A DNA stretch of 59,093 bases, taken from positions 1 through 59,093 of the forward strand of contig JAJQEL010000033.1 of the NCBI GenBank assembly GCA_021201655.1, read 5' to 3'. Position numbers and translations under genes: made by a program. Source of the DNA: Erysipelotrichaceae bacterium (GTDB lineage Bacteria > Bacillota_I > Bacilli_A > Erysipelotrichales > Coprobacillaceae). This document shows, in pieces, positions 1 through 6,914 of this stretch. The number at the start of each line of letters is the position of its first letter. The first letter of the stretch is position 1. Under the pieces are notes generated by a model that was not told where the DNA came from, searched no databases, and saw only the letters and a list, made by a program, of their open reading frames with translations.

Positions 1-208
1 AGCAAATCATTTTAATTATTTAAATTGTCTACTTGACAAAATCACTTCAGAATTAAGTTTAATGGATCAATTTAATCTTATTGGTGGAACAAGAATAAGT
101 GCATTTATTATATATACACTTATTAAAGCTGGACTTTATAAGGTTATTAAAAGCACTTCAGGAAGAATTCTTATCCCCAAAATAATTAGTGCTGAATGGA
201 AATCTTAA
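1..208 (+). CDS. Double-glycine leader peptide, copy 1 (5' end outside window)
   Basis: An open frame runs from base 2 to a TAA at 206-208; no start codon is seen inside the window, so the gene is partial at its 5' end. It carries a leader ending ELSLMDQFNLIGG, which fits the LSxxE/DxxxLxGG pattern cut by C39-peptidase ABC exporters (L-12, S-11, D-8, L-4, GG). The mature part is about 40 residues: a hydrophobic stretch (AFIIYTLIKAGLY), then KVIKSTSGRI and a tail ending AEWKS. It is clearly a paralogue of the two following genes but more diverged, and its N-terminal extension is longer than theirs. Bacteriocin-like or signalling peptide; the exporter is not in this window. Function is inferred from leader type only. 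Confidence 0.6.
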   Translation, partial: ANHFNYLNCLLDKITSELSLMDQFNLIGGTRISAFIIYTLIKAGLYKVIKSTSGRILIPKIISAEWKS

Positions 209-225
209 TCTTTTAAGTTTATTAA

Positions 226-636
226 GCAGAAGGTACAACATGATGGAGGAACTTATATGAAAGAATTATCATTAACAGAACAATGTAGTCTTCAAGGTGG
301 AAGTGCAGTTGCTACAGTTATTATTTATGTATTATTAGGTGCTGGTATTTATAAAATTATTAAGAGTGCTTCAGGTAAAATATCTCTTTCTAAACTTATT
401 AGTATTGAATGGAAGTCATAAAACTTCATTAATGTAGGATGCAGAAGGTACAACATTATGGAGGAACTTATATGAAAGAATTATCATTAACAGAACAATG
501 TAGTCTTCAAGGTGGAAGTGTCGTTGCTACAGTTATTATTTATGTCCTATTAGGAGCTGGAATTTACAAGATTATTAAAAGTACATCAGGTAGAATTTCA
601 ATTCCTAAATTAGTCAGCATTGAATGGAAATCTAGT
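226..636 (+). repeat. Tandem duplication, 215-bp period (peptide genes 2 and 3)
   Basis: The unit starting GCAGAAGGTACAACAT at 226 recurs at 441 and includes the ribosome-binding site and whole peptide gene. Differences are few and concentrate in the 3' half of the gene. Copy 1 (ending at 208) is an older, more diverged member. Confidence 0.85.
257..421 (+). CDS. Double-glycine leader peptide, copy 2
   Basis: Encodes a 54-residue peptide. The ATG at 257 follows ATGGAGGAAC (GGAGG about 7 bases upstream), identical to the site before copy 3. The leader MKELSLTEQCSLQGG matches the classical double-glycine consensus (L-12, S-11, E-8, L-4, G-2, G-1). The mature peptide has an N-terminal hydrophobic helix (VATVIIYVLLGAG), a basic hinge (YKIIKSASGK) and a conserved C-terminus SIEWKS. 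Leader type and size fit class II bacteriocins or peptide pheromones secreted through a C39 ABC transporter. I do not recognise the mature sequence. It lies between two paralogues, all on the same strand, so several related peptides are probably co-expressed. Confidence 0.75.
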   Translation: MKELSLTEQCSLQGGSAVATVIIYVLLGAGIYKIIKSASGKISLSKLISIEWKS

Positions 637-639
637 TAA
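472..639 (+). CDS. Double-glycine leader peptide, copy 3
   Basis: Encodes a 55-residue peptide nearly identical to copy 2: same 15-residue leader ending LQGG and the same hydrophobic segment, with substitutions mainly in the C-terminal half (STSGRISIPKLVS). An in-frame ATG at 439 exists, but the ATG at 472 is preferred because it sits just after GGAGGAAC and gives a leader identical to copy 2. The DNA of the leader and 5' untranslated region is nearly unchanged between copies 2 and 3, which indicates a recent 215-bp tandem duplication. A hairpin terminator follows directly, so this is the last gene of the peptide operon. The mature product is probably membrane active; target unknown. Confidence 0.77.
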   Translation: MKELSLTEQCSLQGGSVVATVIIYVLLGAGIYKIIKSTSGRISIPKLVSIEWKSS

Positions 640-643
640 AATG

Positions 644-672
644 TGAAAGGCTTTATGCCTTTCATATTTTTT
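644..672 (+). terminator. Rho-independent terminator after peptide genes
   Basis: TGAAAGGC (644-651), loop TTTAT, GCCTTTCA (657-664), then a T-rich tail ATATTTTTT. It closes the peptide operon and separates it from the spoIIB-like remnant. Confidence 0.8.
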
Positions 673-710
673 AACTTAAAGGCATAATATTGGTAGAGAG
701 GTGAAATATA

Positions 711-1071
711 ATGACATTTAAAATAAAGCTTATTCTTTTTGCTATCGGATTTTCACTTTTTAGTATGTTTGGTTTCCATTTTATATGTCAATCTCATATG
801 AAAAATATTTATGCTTGTCAGGTTGGCATTTACAGTGTTGAAGAAAATAAAGATGCAAAAGTTTCACAATTATCTTCCTCAGGTTATGAAACATATACTT
901 ATATTAAAGAAAATCAATATTATGTTTTATCAATGATAAGTGAAGATTTATCAGAAATTGAAAAAAAATGCTAGTGAAGTTAATGGCATTGTTAAAACAT
1001 ATTATGTTGATGCCAACATGAGTTATGAAGAATTATTAAAGAAATTAGAAGAAGGTGATATGAATGATTAA
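711..1071 (+). pseudogene. SPOR-domain protein in spoIIB position, frame-disrupted at an A8 tract
   Basis: The frame opens at ATG 711 after GAGAGGTG and reads an N-terminal membrane segment (about residues 4-24) followed by a SPOR-like domain starting YACQVGIYS and containing YETYTYIKENQYYVLSM. It stops at TAG 972-974, straight after a run of eight A (961-968). Skipping one A lets the frame continue (NASEVNGIVKTYYVD...) to a TAA at 1069-1071, giving about 119 residues and completing the SPOR fold. The downstream end overlaps the radC start by 8 bases, as in an intact operon. In Bacillus subtilis the gene before maf-radC-mreBCD-minCD-spoIVFAB is spoIIB, an SPOR-domain engulfment protein, so synteny supports a spoIIB relative. 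The lesion could be real, slippage-corrected or a sequencing error. Confidence 0.6.
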
Positions 1072-1747
1072 AAATTTACCTATTGAAGAAAATCCCAGAG
1101 AAAAAGCTTTAAGTCAAGGTATTGAATCTCTAAGTAATGTTGAATTATTAGCATTGATTTTAAGAACAGGGAATAAAGAAGAATCAGTATTACAATTAGC
1201 CCAGAGATTATTAAATGAAATTGGTGGATTTCAACAGCTCCGTCAAATTACGTATGCGAAGCTTATTTCTTTAAAGGGGATTAATAAAGCTAAAGCTATT
1301 GCCATATTGAGTATTATTGAAATAGCAAAAAGACTAAAAGAAATACCGCAAAGTGATGTTATCTTACAAACACCTGAAGATATATTTTTGTATGTGAAAA
1401 ACGAACTTATGTTTTTATCGCAGGAAAATTTTGTTTTAATATGTTTGGATTGCCGTAACCATGTTATTAAAAAGAAAACAATCTTTGTTGGTACAGTACA
1501 AACTAGTCTGGTTACTCCACGAGAAGTTTTTAAAGAAGCTATAGAGATGAATAGTTCGAAAATTATACTTGTCCATAATCATCCTAGTGGTGATGCCCAT
1601 CCTAGTCATGAAGATTTATCGTTAACCAAGAATTTTCTGGAAATAGGGACAATGCTGGATATTGAGGTTTTAGATCATGTTATTATCGGATGGAATCAAT
1701 ACTTTAGTGTTGCTGCCATGAAATTTGTATTATGTGAAAAAGATTGA
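1064..1747 (+). CDS. radC: RadC family JAB-domain protein
   Basis: 227 residues, the usual RadC length. The N-terminal half has a helix-hairpin-helix region (LISLKGINKAKAIAI). The C-terminal JAB/MPN domain carries the metal-binding signature HNHPSGDAHPSHED at about residues 170-183. RadC was long called a DNA repair protein, but its biochemical role is unsettled; JAB domains are often metal-dependent hydrolases. The ATG at 1064 lies inside the end of the preceding SPOR-like gene, implying translational coupling. Its place directly before mreCD-minCD is conserved in Bacillota. A separate promoter follows it, so mreC may be expressed independently. Confidence 0.95.
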   Translation: MIKNLPIEENPREKALSQGIESLSNVELLALILRTGNKEESVLQLAQRLLNEIGGFQQLRQITYAKLISLKGINKAKAIAILSIIEIAKRLKEIPQSDVILQTPEDIFLYVKNELMFLSQENFVLICLDCRNHVIKKKTIFVGTVQTSLVTPREVFKEAIEMNSSKIILVHNHPSGDAHPSHEDLSLTKNFLEIGTMLDIEVLDHVIIGWNQYFSVAAMKFVLCEKD

Positions 1748-1773
1748 AACTTGTATAAATTATCAAACTCGAA

Positions 1774-1802
1774 TTGCTTTTTTTGATTATAGATATTATA
1801 AT
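1774..1802 (+). promoter_or_regulatory. Sigma-A-type promoter before mreC
   Basis: TTGCTT at 1774-1779, a 17-base spacer and a perfect TATAAT at 1797-1802. The mreC start is 24 bases downstream of the -10 box. This would uncouple mreCD-minCD from radC. Confidence 0.65.
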
Positions 1803-1825
1803 GTAAAGCGATAAGGGGTGGTATT

Positions 1826-2680
1826 TTGTTTAACAACAATAAATCAAGCAAGCAAAGAAGAAGAATTATTATAATAACCCTAGTTTTGGTTTTATTTTCA
1901 GTGTTTACCCTCATTACCAATCGTTCACCATCGACAATCGAAACAATGTGTAAAGATGTTGTAGCAAATATTGAATATTATGTTATTAAAGCACCAATTC
2001 AGTATGTTACTAATCTAATTGATGAATATACATCCCTAAAAGATGTTTTTGAAGAAAATGCACAATTAAAAGAACGTTTTGATGATCTTGCTAGAGAAGC
2101 AGCAATGAATGAAGTTTTGCAATCTGAATTAGATGAACTTAAAGAATTAACTGAAATTGATTATTTGCCAACAGACTATCAGGTTAAATATACATATATA
2201 ATTTCCCGCGATGCCGACAACTGGAATAGTGAAGTCACGATTAATTTAGGAAGTCTAGGTGGCGTAGAGACAGGAATGGCTGTTATTAGTTCTGATGGGA
2301 TGATTGGTACTGTAACAAGTGTTAATGATATTTCTGCTACTGTCACTTTGTTATCAAGTGAAACGTCATCATCACAATTACCTGTTATGATTTTAAGTGG
2401 AGATGATACATATTATGGTTTATTGAATCGTTATGATTTATCTTCACAAACTTATTATGTGACATTACTTAGTGATGCGGAAACAATTGAAGATGATGCT
2501 ATGGTTGTTACGAGTGGACTTGGTGGTGCTGGAAAAAGTCCTAAAGGTATTTTGGTGGGAACTGTTTCTAGTTACTCAGCTGGTAATGAAACAACGGAAT
2601 TAAGTTGTAGCGTTTTACCTAGTGCGGATTTTGATTCATTGAATTATGTTGCTGTTGTGCAAAGGGTGAATGAAGAATGA
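1826..2680 (+). CDS. mreC: Rod shape-determining protein MreC
   Basis: 284 residues. Starts at TTG 1826, nine bases after GGGGTGG; no ATG fits better. The cytoplasmic N-terminus is basic (SKQRRRI) and is followed by one membrane helix (about residues 14-32), a coiled-coil segment rich in E, L and A (about 65-115) and the extracellular beta domain typical of MreC (SEVTINLGSLGGVETGMAVIS and GAGKSPKGILVGTV). MreC links the elongation peptidoglycan machinery across the membrane and works with MreD, MreB and RodA. mreD follows with a 4-base ATGA overlap. mreB, normally just upstream, is absent from this locus. Confidence 0.93.
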   Translation: MFNNNKSSKQRRRIIIITLVLVLFSVFTLITNRSPSTIETMCKDVVANIEYYVIKAPIQYVTNLIDEYTSLKDVFEENAQLKERFDDLAREAAMNEVLQSELDELKELTEIDYLPTDYQVKYTYIISRDADNWNSEVTINLGSLGGVETGMAVISSDGMIGTVTSVNDISATVTLLSSETSSSQLPVMILSGDDTYYGLLNRYDLSSQTYYVTLLSDAETIEDDAMVVTSGLGGAGKSPKGILVGTVSSYSAGNETTELSCSVLPSADFDSLNYVAVVQRVNEE

Positions 2681-3195
2681 AATCAAGATTGAGAGATAGT
2701 ATTTTTTTTAAATTCTTTATAATTGTTCTTATTTGTTTTGTTATTGATAGTACTATATCTTTTTTCATGCCTTATAATTATACGAAAACTGGCATTTTTA
2801 TTGTTCCCTGCATTGGTTTAATGATGTTTGCTTTACTTGTTAATACGATAAAGGGAGAAGAAAGCTATTTATTTGCAGCTTTATGTGGTCTTTATTATTC
2901 TGTTGTATATTCTAATTCTTTAGCAATTTATATCCTTGTATATTTAATTATTACTTTTTCTAGAACTTTTTTCAAACTTGAAAAATTGACAATTATTGAA
3001 GCTGTATTGTACTGTGGTTCGACAGTTTTATTACAGGAAATTATGTTATACTGGATTATGTGGATTACCAATATCACTAGATATCCAGTTATGTCTTTTC
3101 TAATTATGAGACTTTTACCAACAGTTTGTTTTAATATGATTCTTTCGATAGTGGTTTATTGGGTCTACAATAAAGTCAAAGTTGAGGAGGAATAA
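2677..3195 (+). CDS. mreD: Rod shape-determining protein MreD
   Basis: 172 residues, an almost wholly hydrophobic protein with about five membrane helices, the expected size and topology for MreD. Sequence conservation in this family is low, so the call rests on topology plus position directly after mreC, with which it shares an ATGA overlap. MreD acts with MreC in lateral wall synthesis. Its last codons (GAG GAG GAA TAA) supply the Shine-Dalgarno sequence for the following minC-like gene, so translation of the two is probably linked. Confidence 0.88.
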   Translation: MKSRLRDSIFFKFFIIVLICFVIDSTISFFMPYNYTKTGIFIVPCIGLMMFALLVNTIKGEESYLFAALCGLYYSVVYSNSLAIYILVYLIITFSRTFFKLEKLTIIEAVLYCGSTVLLQEIMLYWIMWITNITRYPVMSFLIMRLLPTVCFNMILSIVVYWVYNKVKVEEE

Positions 3196-3196
3196 T

Positions 3197-3784
3197 GTGC
3201 TAATAGAGGTTAAAGGTATTAATGATATTTTAATAATGAAAATTAATGAAAAATGTTCATTTGCAGCTATTCTTAATGAACTTGATATGCTCTTGGATCT
3301 ACCTATCTTTACAAGTGATGGTTATTATCCAAGGGCATATTTTGATTTTGGATGTCGTTTTTTACAAGAAAATGAGTTTTATTGTTTATTGCAGCTGTTG
3401 TTTTCAAAAAAATGTATTTTATTTTATGGTATATCTTTACCTATAAAGAATCATGCTATTCAAATTGTTTATGATATATTGCATAATGGTGAAGAACTTC
3501 ACGTATCTGAAGATACTTTATTTTTATCGGCTATTCATCCAGGAAGTTATCTTTATATTGAAAATGATGTTTATTTTTTGAATGTTGTACAAGGTCATAT
3601 CATTGCAAAAAATCCCAATGTTAAAATATATGGACAACAATTTTTTGACGCTTCGATTTTGATTAATGATTGTTCCATCCATCATTTGACAACTTCTGCA
3701 TTAACGAGTGTGTATTATAAAGATGGGCATATTGTTTTAAAGGAGGATGAATATGAGCAGAATTATAGTGATTACTTCAGGTAA
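3197..3784 (+). CDS. minC: Septum site-determining protein MinC (divergent)
   Basis: About 195 residues from GTG 3197, which lies eight bases after AGGAGG; an in-frame TTG at 3182 would overlap the ribosome site itself and is rejected. The C-terminal half (HPGSYLYIENDVYFLNVVQG to AKNPNVKIYGQQFFDASILIND) has the repeating short beta-strand pattern of the MinC beta-helix, but several of the usual glycines are missing. The N-terminal half is hydrophobic and weakly conserved. The main support is position: mreD before it, minD after it with a 32-base overlap. MinC blocks FtsZ polymerisation away from midcell when held at the membrane by MinD. Confidence 0.72.
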   Translation: MLIEVKGINDILIMKINEKCSFAAILNELDMLLDLPIFTSDGYYPRAYFDFGCRFLQENEFYCLLQLLFSKKCILFYGISLPIKNHAIQIVYDILHNGEELHVSEDTLFLSAIHPGSYLYIENDVYFLNVVQGHIIAKNPNVKIYGQQFFDASILINDCSIHHLTTSALTSVYYKDGHIVLKEDEYEQNYSDYFR

Positions 3785-4529
3785 AGGTGGTGTTGGGAAA
3801 AGTACTACTACTATTAATTTGGGTTATGCTTTAGCTGCAGCAAAAAATAAGGTTTGTCTCATTGATGCGGATTTTGGATTAAAAAATCTGGATGTTATGT
3901 TGGGACTTGAAAATCGTGTTATTTTTGATTTGAAAGATGTGATTGAAAATAAATGTACACTTACTCAAATTCTGGTTAAAGATAAACGCTATGAATCATT
4001 ATATCTTTTACCCGCCTGTAAATCTTTATCTTTTGAAAATATTAATACTGATTATATGGCTAAAATGATTGAACAGTTAAAAAGTCATTTTGATTATATT
4101 TTAATCGATAGTCCTGCTGGTATTGAAAAAGGTTTTCAATATGCCAGTGGTTTATCCCATGAAGCTATTATTGTGATAACATTAGACGTGACTTCTTTAA
4201 GAGATGCTGATCGTGTGATTGGGTTATTAATGAAACAAGGAGTCAATGATATGCATATGCTAGTTAATAAATATAATGATGAAGATATTGTGAAACATCG
4301 TTGTTTATCTTTGAAGGAAGCTTTTGATATTTTAGCAATTCCATTAATTGGTTTGGTTTATGATGATAAAAAAATGATTGAAGCTATTAATACAGGCTTG
4401 CCACTATATTTAACCAATTCATCAACTAGCCATTGCTATGATAGAATTGCTAAGCGTTTAGAAGGACAACAAATACCTTTTCAAAAAAATCATAAGAAAC
4501 CATTATTAGAACGCATTTTTGGTAATTGA
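3753..4529 (+). CDS. minD: Septum site-determining ATPase MinD
   Basis: 258 residues from ATG 3753. The ATG at 3747 sits against AGGAGG and is unlikely; 3753 gives six bases of spacing. The deviant Walker A motif SGKGGVGKST is near the N-terminus, with switch regions LIDADFGLKNLDVMLG and LIDSPAGIEKGF. The C-terminus KKPLLERIFGN is the amphipathic membrane-targeting helix of MinD. MinD dimerises on ATP, binds the membrane and recruits MinC to restrict Z-ring placement. It overlaps the minC-like gene by 32 bases. No minE is seen; Bacillota usually use DivIVA/MinJ instead. Confidence 0.96.
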   Translation: MSRIIVITSGKGGVGKSTTTINLGYALAAAKNKVCLIDADFGLKNLDVMLGLENRVIFDLKDVIENKCTLTQILVKDKRYESLYLLPACKSLSFENINTDYMAKMIEQLKSHFDYILIDSPAGIEKGFQYASGLSHEAIIVITLDVTSLRDADRVIGLLMKQGVNDMHMLVNKYNDEDIVKHRCLSLKEAFDILAIPLIGLVYDDKKMIEAINTGLPLYLTNSSTSHCYDRIAKRLEGQQIPFQKNHKKPLLERIFGN

Positions 4530-4557
4530 CTGCATATGATATGATTGAGGTGATACT

Positions 4558-5127
4558 ATGAATGACCTTGATGAAATAAGGAAGCGCATCAATAAGCGTC
4601 GAGGTAAGATATTAACTGATTATCATTTTACAAAATTATATAATGCAATGACGAAATTGATGGTGATAATGATTGTTGGCTTAGCAGTTTTATCTTATGT
4701 GAAAATCAGTCCTAACGGAACTTATATAAAGGATTACATCTTAAATAGTGACTATTATGAAACTATTTCTTTATGGATATCTGAGCATATATTTTTTAGT
4801 GTAAATGATATGAATGTCTCTACAAATATTTCATATACTCATGTAAGTGATAATTATTATACCAGTTCTTCCAATGAAGTTCTTAATTTTGATAATGGCC
4901 GTGTTATTTATGTCGGAGAGCAGGATATATTAGGAAATTATGTAACCGTTTTATTAGCAAATGGAGTAGAGGTGACATATGGGCAAATGAATGATATTTT
5001 TGTAAGTGCATATGATAGTGTTGAAGCAGCAACTATTTTAGGAACATATGATGATAGATTGATAATGATATTTACTAAAGGTGATAATGAAATCGATTAT
5101 TCAAGTTTTCTTGAACTTCTTTCGTAA
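4558..5127 (+). CDS. SpoIVFA-like membrane protein
   Basis: 189 residues. A basic cytoplasmic N-terminus (IRKRINKRRGK) leads into one membrane helix at about residues 36-52 (VIMIVGLAVLSYVKI). The remainder would face outside and ends in a small beta-rich region (NGRVIYVGEQDILGNYVTVLLANGVEV) that resembles a shortened LytM/M23 fold without catalytic residues. In Bacillus, SpoIVFA holds the membrane protease SpoIVFB inactive until an activating cleavage. The gene lies immediately after minD and overlaps an M50 protease gene, the exact B. subtilis order. Family membership is inferred from synteny, topology and the degenerate M23-like region. Confidence 0.7.
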   Translation: MNDLDEIRKRINKRRGKILTDYHFTKLYNAMTKLMVIMIVGLAVLSYVKISPNGTYIKDYILNSDYYETISLWISEHIFFSVNDMNVSTNISYTHVSDNYYTSSSNEVLNFDNGRVIYVGEQDILGNYVTVLLANGVEVTYGQMNDIFVSAYDSVEAATILGTYDDRLIMIFTKGDNEIDYSSFLELLS

Positions 5128-5839
5128 ATGGCATATTCATTATGCTTCCATAATATATTTATTATTAGCTTTGCTTGTTCATCAGTTAATATATTATTTA
5201 TTGGCGATGTTATTAGTCATCATTCATGAATTCTGCCATTATCTTATGGCCTGTTATTTTCATTATCATGTGGAAAAAATCGAAATTTTGCCTTTTGGCG
5301 CTTTTTTAAATATAAATGATATTTATACCCATTCTATCATATGCGAAGCATGTGTTATTTTGGCAGGCCCTTGTTCTCATATTTTTATTTATTTTGTTAT
5401 AAACTTATTACCACTATCATTTTATAAAAATTATTTATTATCAATGAATAAATTAATTCTGCTTTTTAATTTATTACCTATTTATCCATTAGATGGCGGC
5501 CGTTTAATAAGTTTGCTTTTACAAGCAATGATGGATTTAAAAACAGCGTTATATTTTCATTTAAAATTATCAATACTATCGTTATGTATTCTATCAGTAT
5601 TTTATTTTCAATATCAAGCTTTAATAGTTATATGTTATCTCTATTTCCAGCAAATACTTTACTATCATTATATTCCCATATTTTTAAGAACATCATATTT
5701 ATATATGGATAATAAGCAGAATAAAACCATTATTCATAAGCAATTAAAATATCGTCGTGACTATAATAATTATTATTTATTTAATGGCCAATTGTATACT
5801 TCTAAACAGGTTTTATATGCACTATTGGAAAATATATAA
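5087..5839 (+). CDS. spoIVFB: Site-2 protease SpoIVFB-like (M50)
   Basis: About 250 residues, polytopic. The zinc site HEFCH is at residues 47-51 in a membrane helix, and the second motif LLPIYPLDGGR places the third ligand Asp near residue 136. A GTG at 5081 is possible, but ATG 5087 is used. It overlaps the SpoIVFA-like gene by 41 bases, which argues for coupled translation. SpoIVFB is the intramembrane protease that releases sigma-K in the mother cell during sporulation. Compared with the Bacillus enzyme the C-terminus lacks an obvious CBS domain, so ATP sensing may differ. Presence of this pair suggests sporulation or recent loss of it. Confidence 0.85.
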   Translation: MKSIIQVFLNFFRKWHIHYASIIYLLLALLVHQLIYYLLAMLLVIIHEFCHYLMACYFHYHVEKIEILPFGAFLNINDIYTHSIICEACVILAGPCSHIFIYFVINLLPLSFYKNYLLSMNKLILLFNLLPIYPLDGGRLISLLLQAMMDLKTALYFHLKLSILSLCILSVFYFQYQALIVICYLYFQQILYYHYIPIFLRTSYLYMDNKQNKTIIHKQLKYRRDYNNYYLFNGQLYTSKQVLYALLENI

Positions 5840-5855
5840 ATTATTGGAAATAGCC

Positions 5856-5884
5856 TTGTTTTTTTTGATTCTTTATGCTATTAT
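5856..5884 (+). promoter_or_regulatory. Promoter of rpsB-tsf operon
   Basis: TTGTTT at 5856-5861, a 17-base spacer, and TATTAT at 5879-5884 with a TG one base upstream (extended -10). It gives an mRNA leader of about 100 bases before rpsB, in which CACAC 5905-5909 can pair with GTGTG 5928-5932. Confidence 0.65.
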
Positions 5885-5991
5885 ACACGAGGTATGAAAA
5901 AATACACACATTGTGAATTCATGAATCGTGTGCCTAAAAGGTGGTTTGTGTTAGAAACAATGGAGGAAAAAAACAAAAAGGAGGAAGTTAC

Positions 5992-6858
5992 ATGGCAGTA
6001 ATTTCAATGAAGAAGTTATTAGAAGTTGGTGTTCATTTTGGTCATCAAACAAAACGCTGGAATCCAAAGATGGCACCTTACATTTTTACTGCAAGAAATG
6101 GTATCTATATCATTGATTTGAAGAAATCATCTGATAAAATTGATGAAGCTTATGCAGCTATGATGGATATTGCAGCTAAAGGTGGAAAAGTTTTATTTGT
6201 AGGAACTAAGAAACAAGCTCAGGAAGCAGTTCAAAGCGAAGCTGAAAGATCAGGCAGTTTCTATGTTAATTCACGTTGGTTAGGTGGTACTCTTACTAAC
6301 TTTAAAACAATTCAAAAGAGAATCTTAAGATTAAAAGAATTGGAAAAGATGGAAGAAGATGGTTCTTTAGAAAGCTATACTAAAAAAGAAGCTATTATTT
6401 TAATGAAAGAAAAAGCTAAGCTTGAAAAGAACTTAGGTGGTATTAAGGAAATGAAGAGATTACCTAATGCTATCTTCGTTGTCGATCCTAAAGTTGAACA
6501 TAATGCTGTTGCAGAAGCAAGAAAATTAGGTATTCCTATTTTTGGTATTGTTGATACCAACTGTGATCCTGATGAAGTTGATTATGTTATTCCAGCAAAT
6601 GATGATGCTATTAGAGCTGTAAAGATTATTGTTGCAGCTATGGCTGACGCTATTTGTGAAGCAAAGGGCGAACCAGTGACTGTTGCTTATGTCAAAGATG
6701 ATGATGATAAGGAAGTCTCTATGAATGATGCTGTTGCTTCTGTAGAAGAAAGTAAACAAAGAGGACCTAGATATAAAAATGCTGGACGTCCTAGAAATAA
6801 CAGAAATGCTGATGTAAGCAAACCAGCTGAAGTTAAAACAACAAAAACGGAAGCATAA
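5992..6858 (+). CDS. rpsB: 30S ribosomal protein S2
   Basis: 288 residues from ATG 5992, which follows AAAAAGGAGGAAG; the longer frame upstream is not needed. Starts [19 protein letters not shown], the highly conserved S2 N-terminus, and has [23 protein letters not shown] and [15 protein letters not shown]2 is assembled late at the neck of the 30S subunit and is needed for recruiting S1 and mRNA. A lysine- and asparagine-rich tail of about 45 residues extends beyond the core. The gene heads the rpsB-tsf-pyrH-frr cluster; a hairpin before tsf may lower downstream expression. Confidence 0.98.
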   Translation: MAVISMKKLLEVGVHFGHQTKRWNPKMAPYIFTARNGIYIIDLKKSSDKIDEAYAAMMDIAAKGGKVLFVGTKKQAQEAVQSEAERSGSFYVNSRWLGGTLTNFKTIQKRILRLKELEKMEEDGSLESYTKKEAIILMKEKAKLEKNLGGIKEMKRLPNAIFVVDPKVEHNAVAEARKLGIPIFGIVDTNCDPDEVDYVIPANDDAIRAVKIIVAAMADAICEAKGEPVTVAYVKDDDDKEVSMNDAVASVEESKQRGPRYKNAGRPRNNRNADVSKPAEVKTTKTEA

Positions 6859-6861
6859 AAT

Positions 6862-6891
6862 AAAGGGTAAGGCTTATGTCTTATCCTTTTT
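6862..6891 (+). terminator. Hairpin between rpsB and tsf
   Basis: AAAGGGTAAG pairs with CTTATCCTTT around an eight-base loop and is followed by TTTTTGA. Likely a partial terminator that allows S2 to be made in excess of EF-Ts. Confidence 0.65.
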
Positions 6892-6914
6892 GATAAAATA
6901 AGGAGGAAATATAA

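Noticed and set aside
1-640. Repeats at left edge as a CRISPR array
   Set aside because: The period is 215 bases, the repeats include whole reading frames with ribosome sites, and there are no short spacers.
3182-3197. TTG 3182 as minC start
   Set aside because: It would place the Shine-Dalgarno sequence AGGAGG inside the coding region; GTG 3197 follows at the usual distance.
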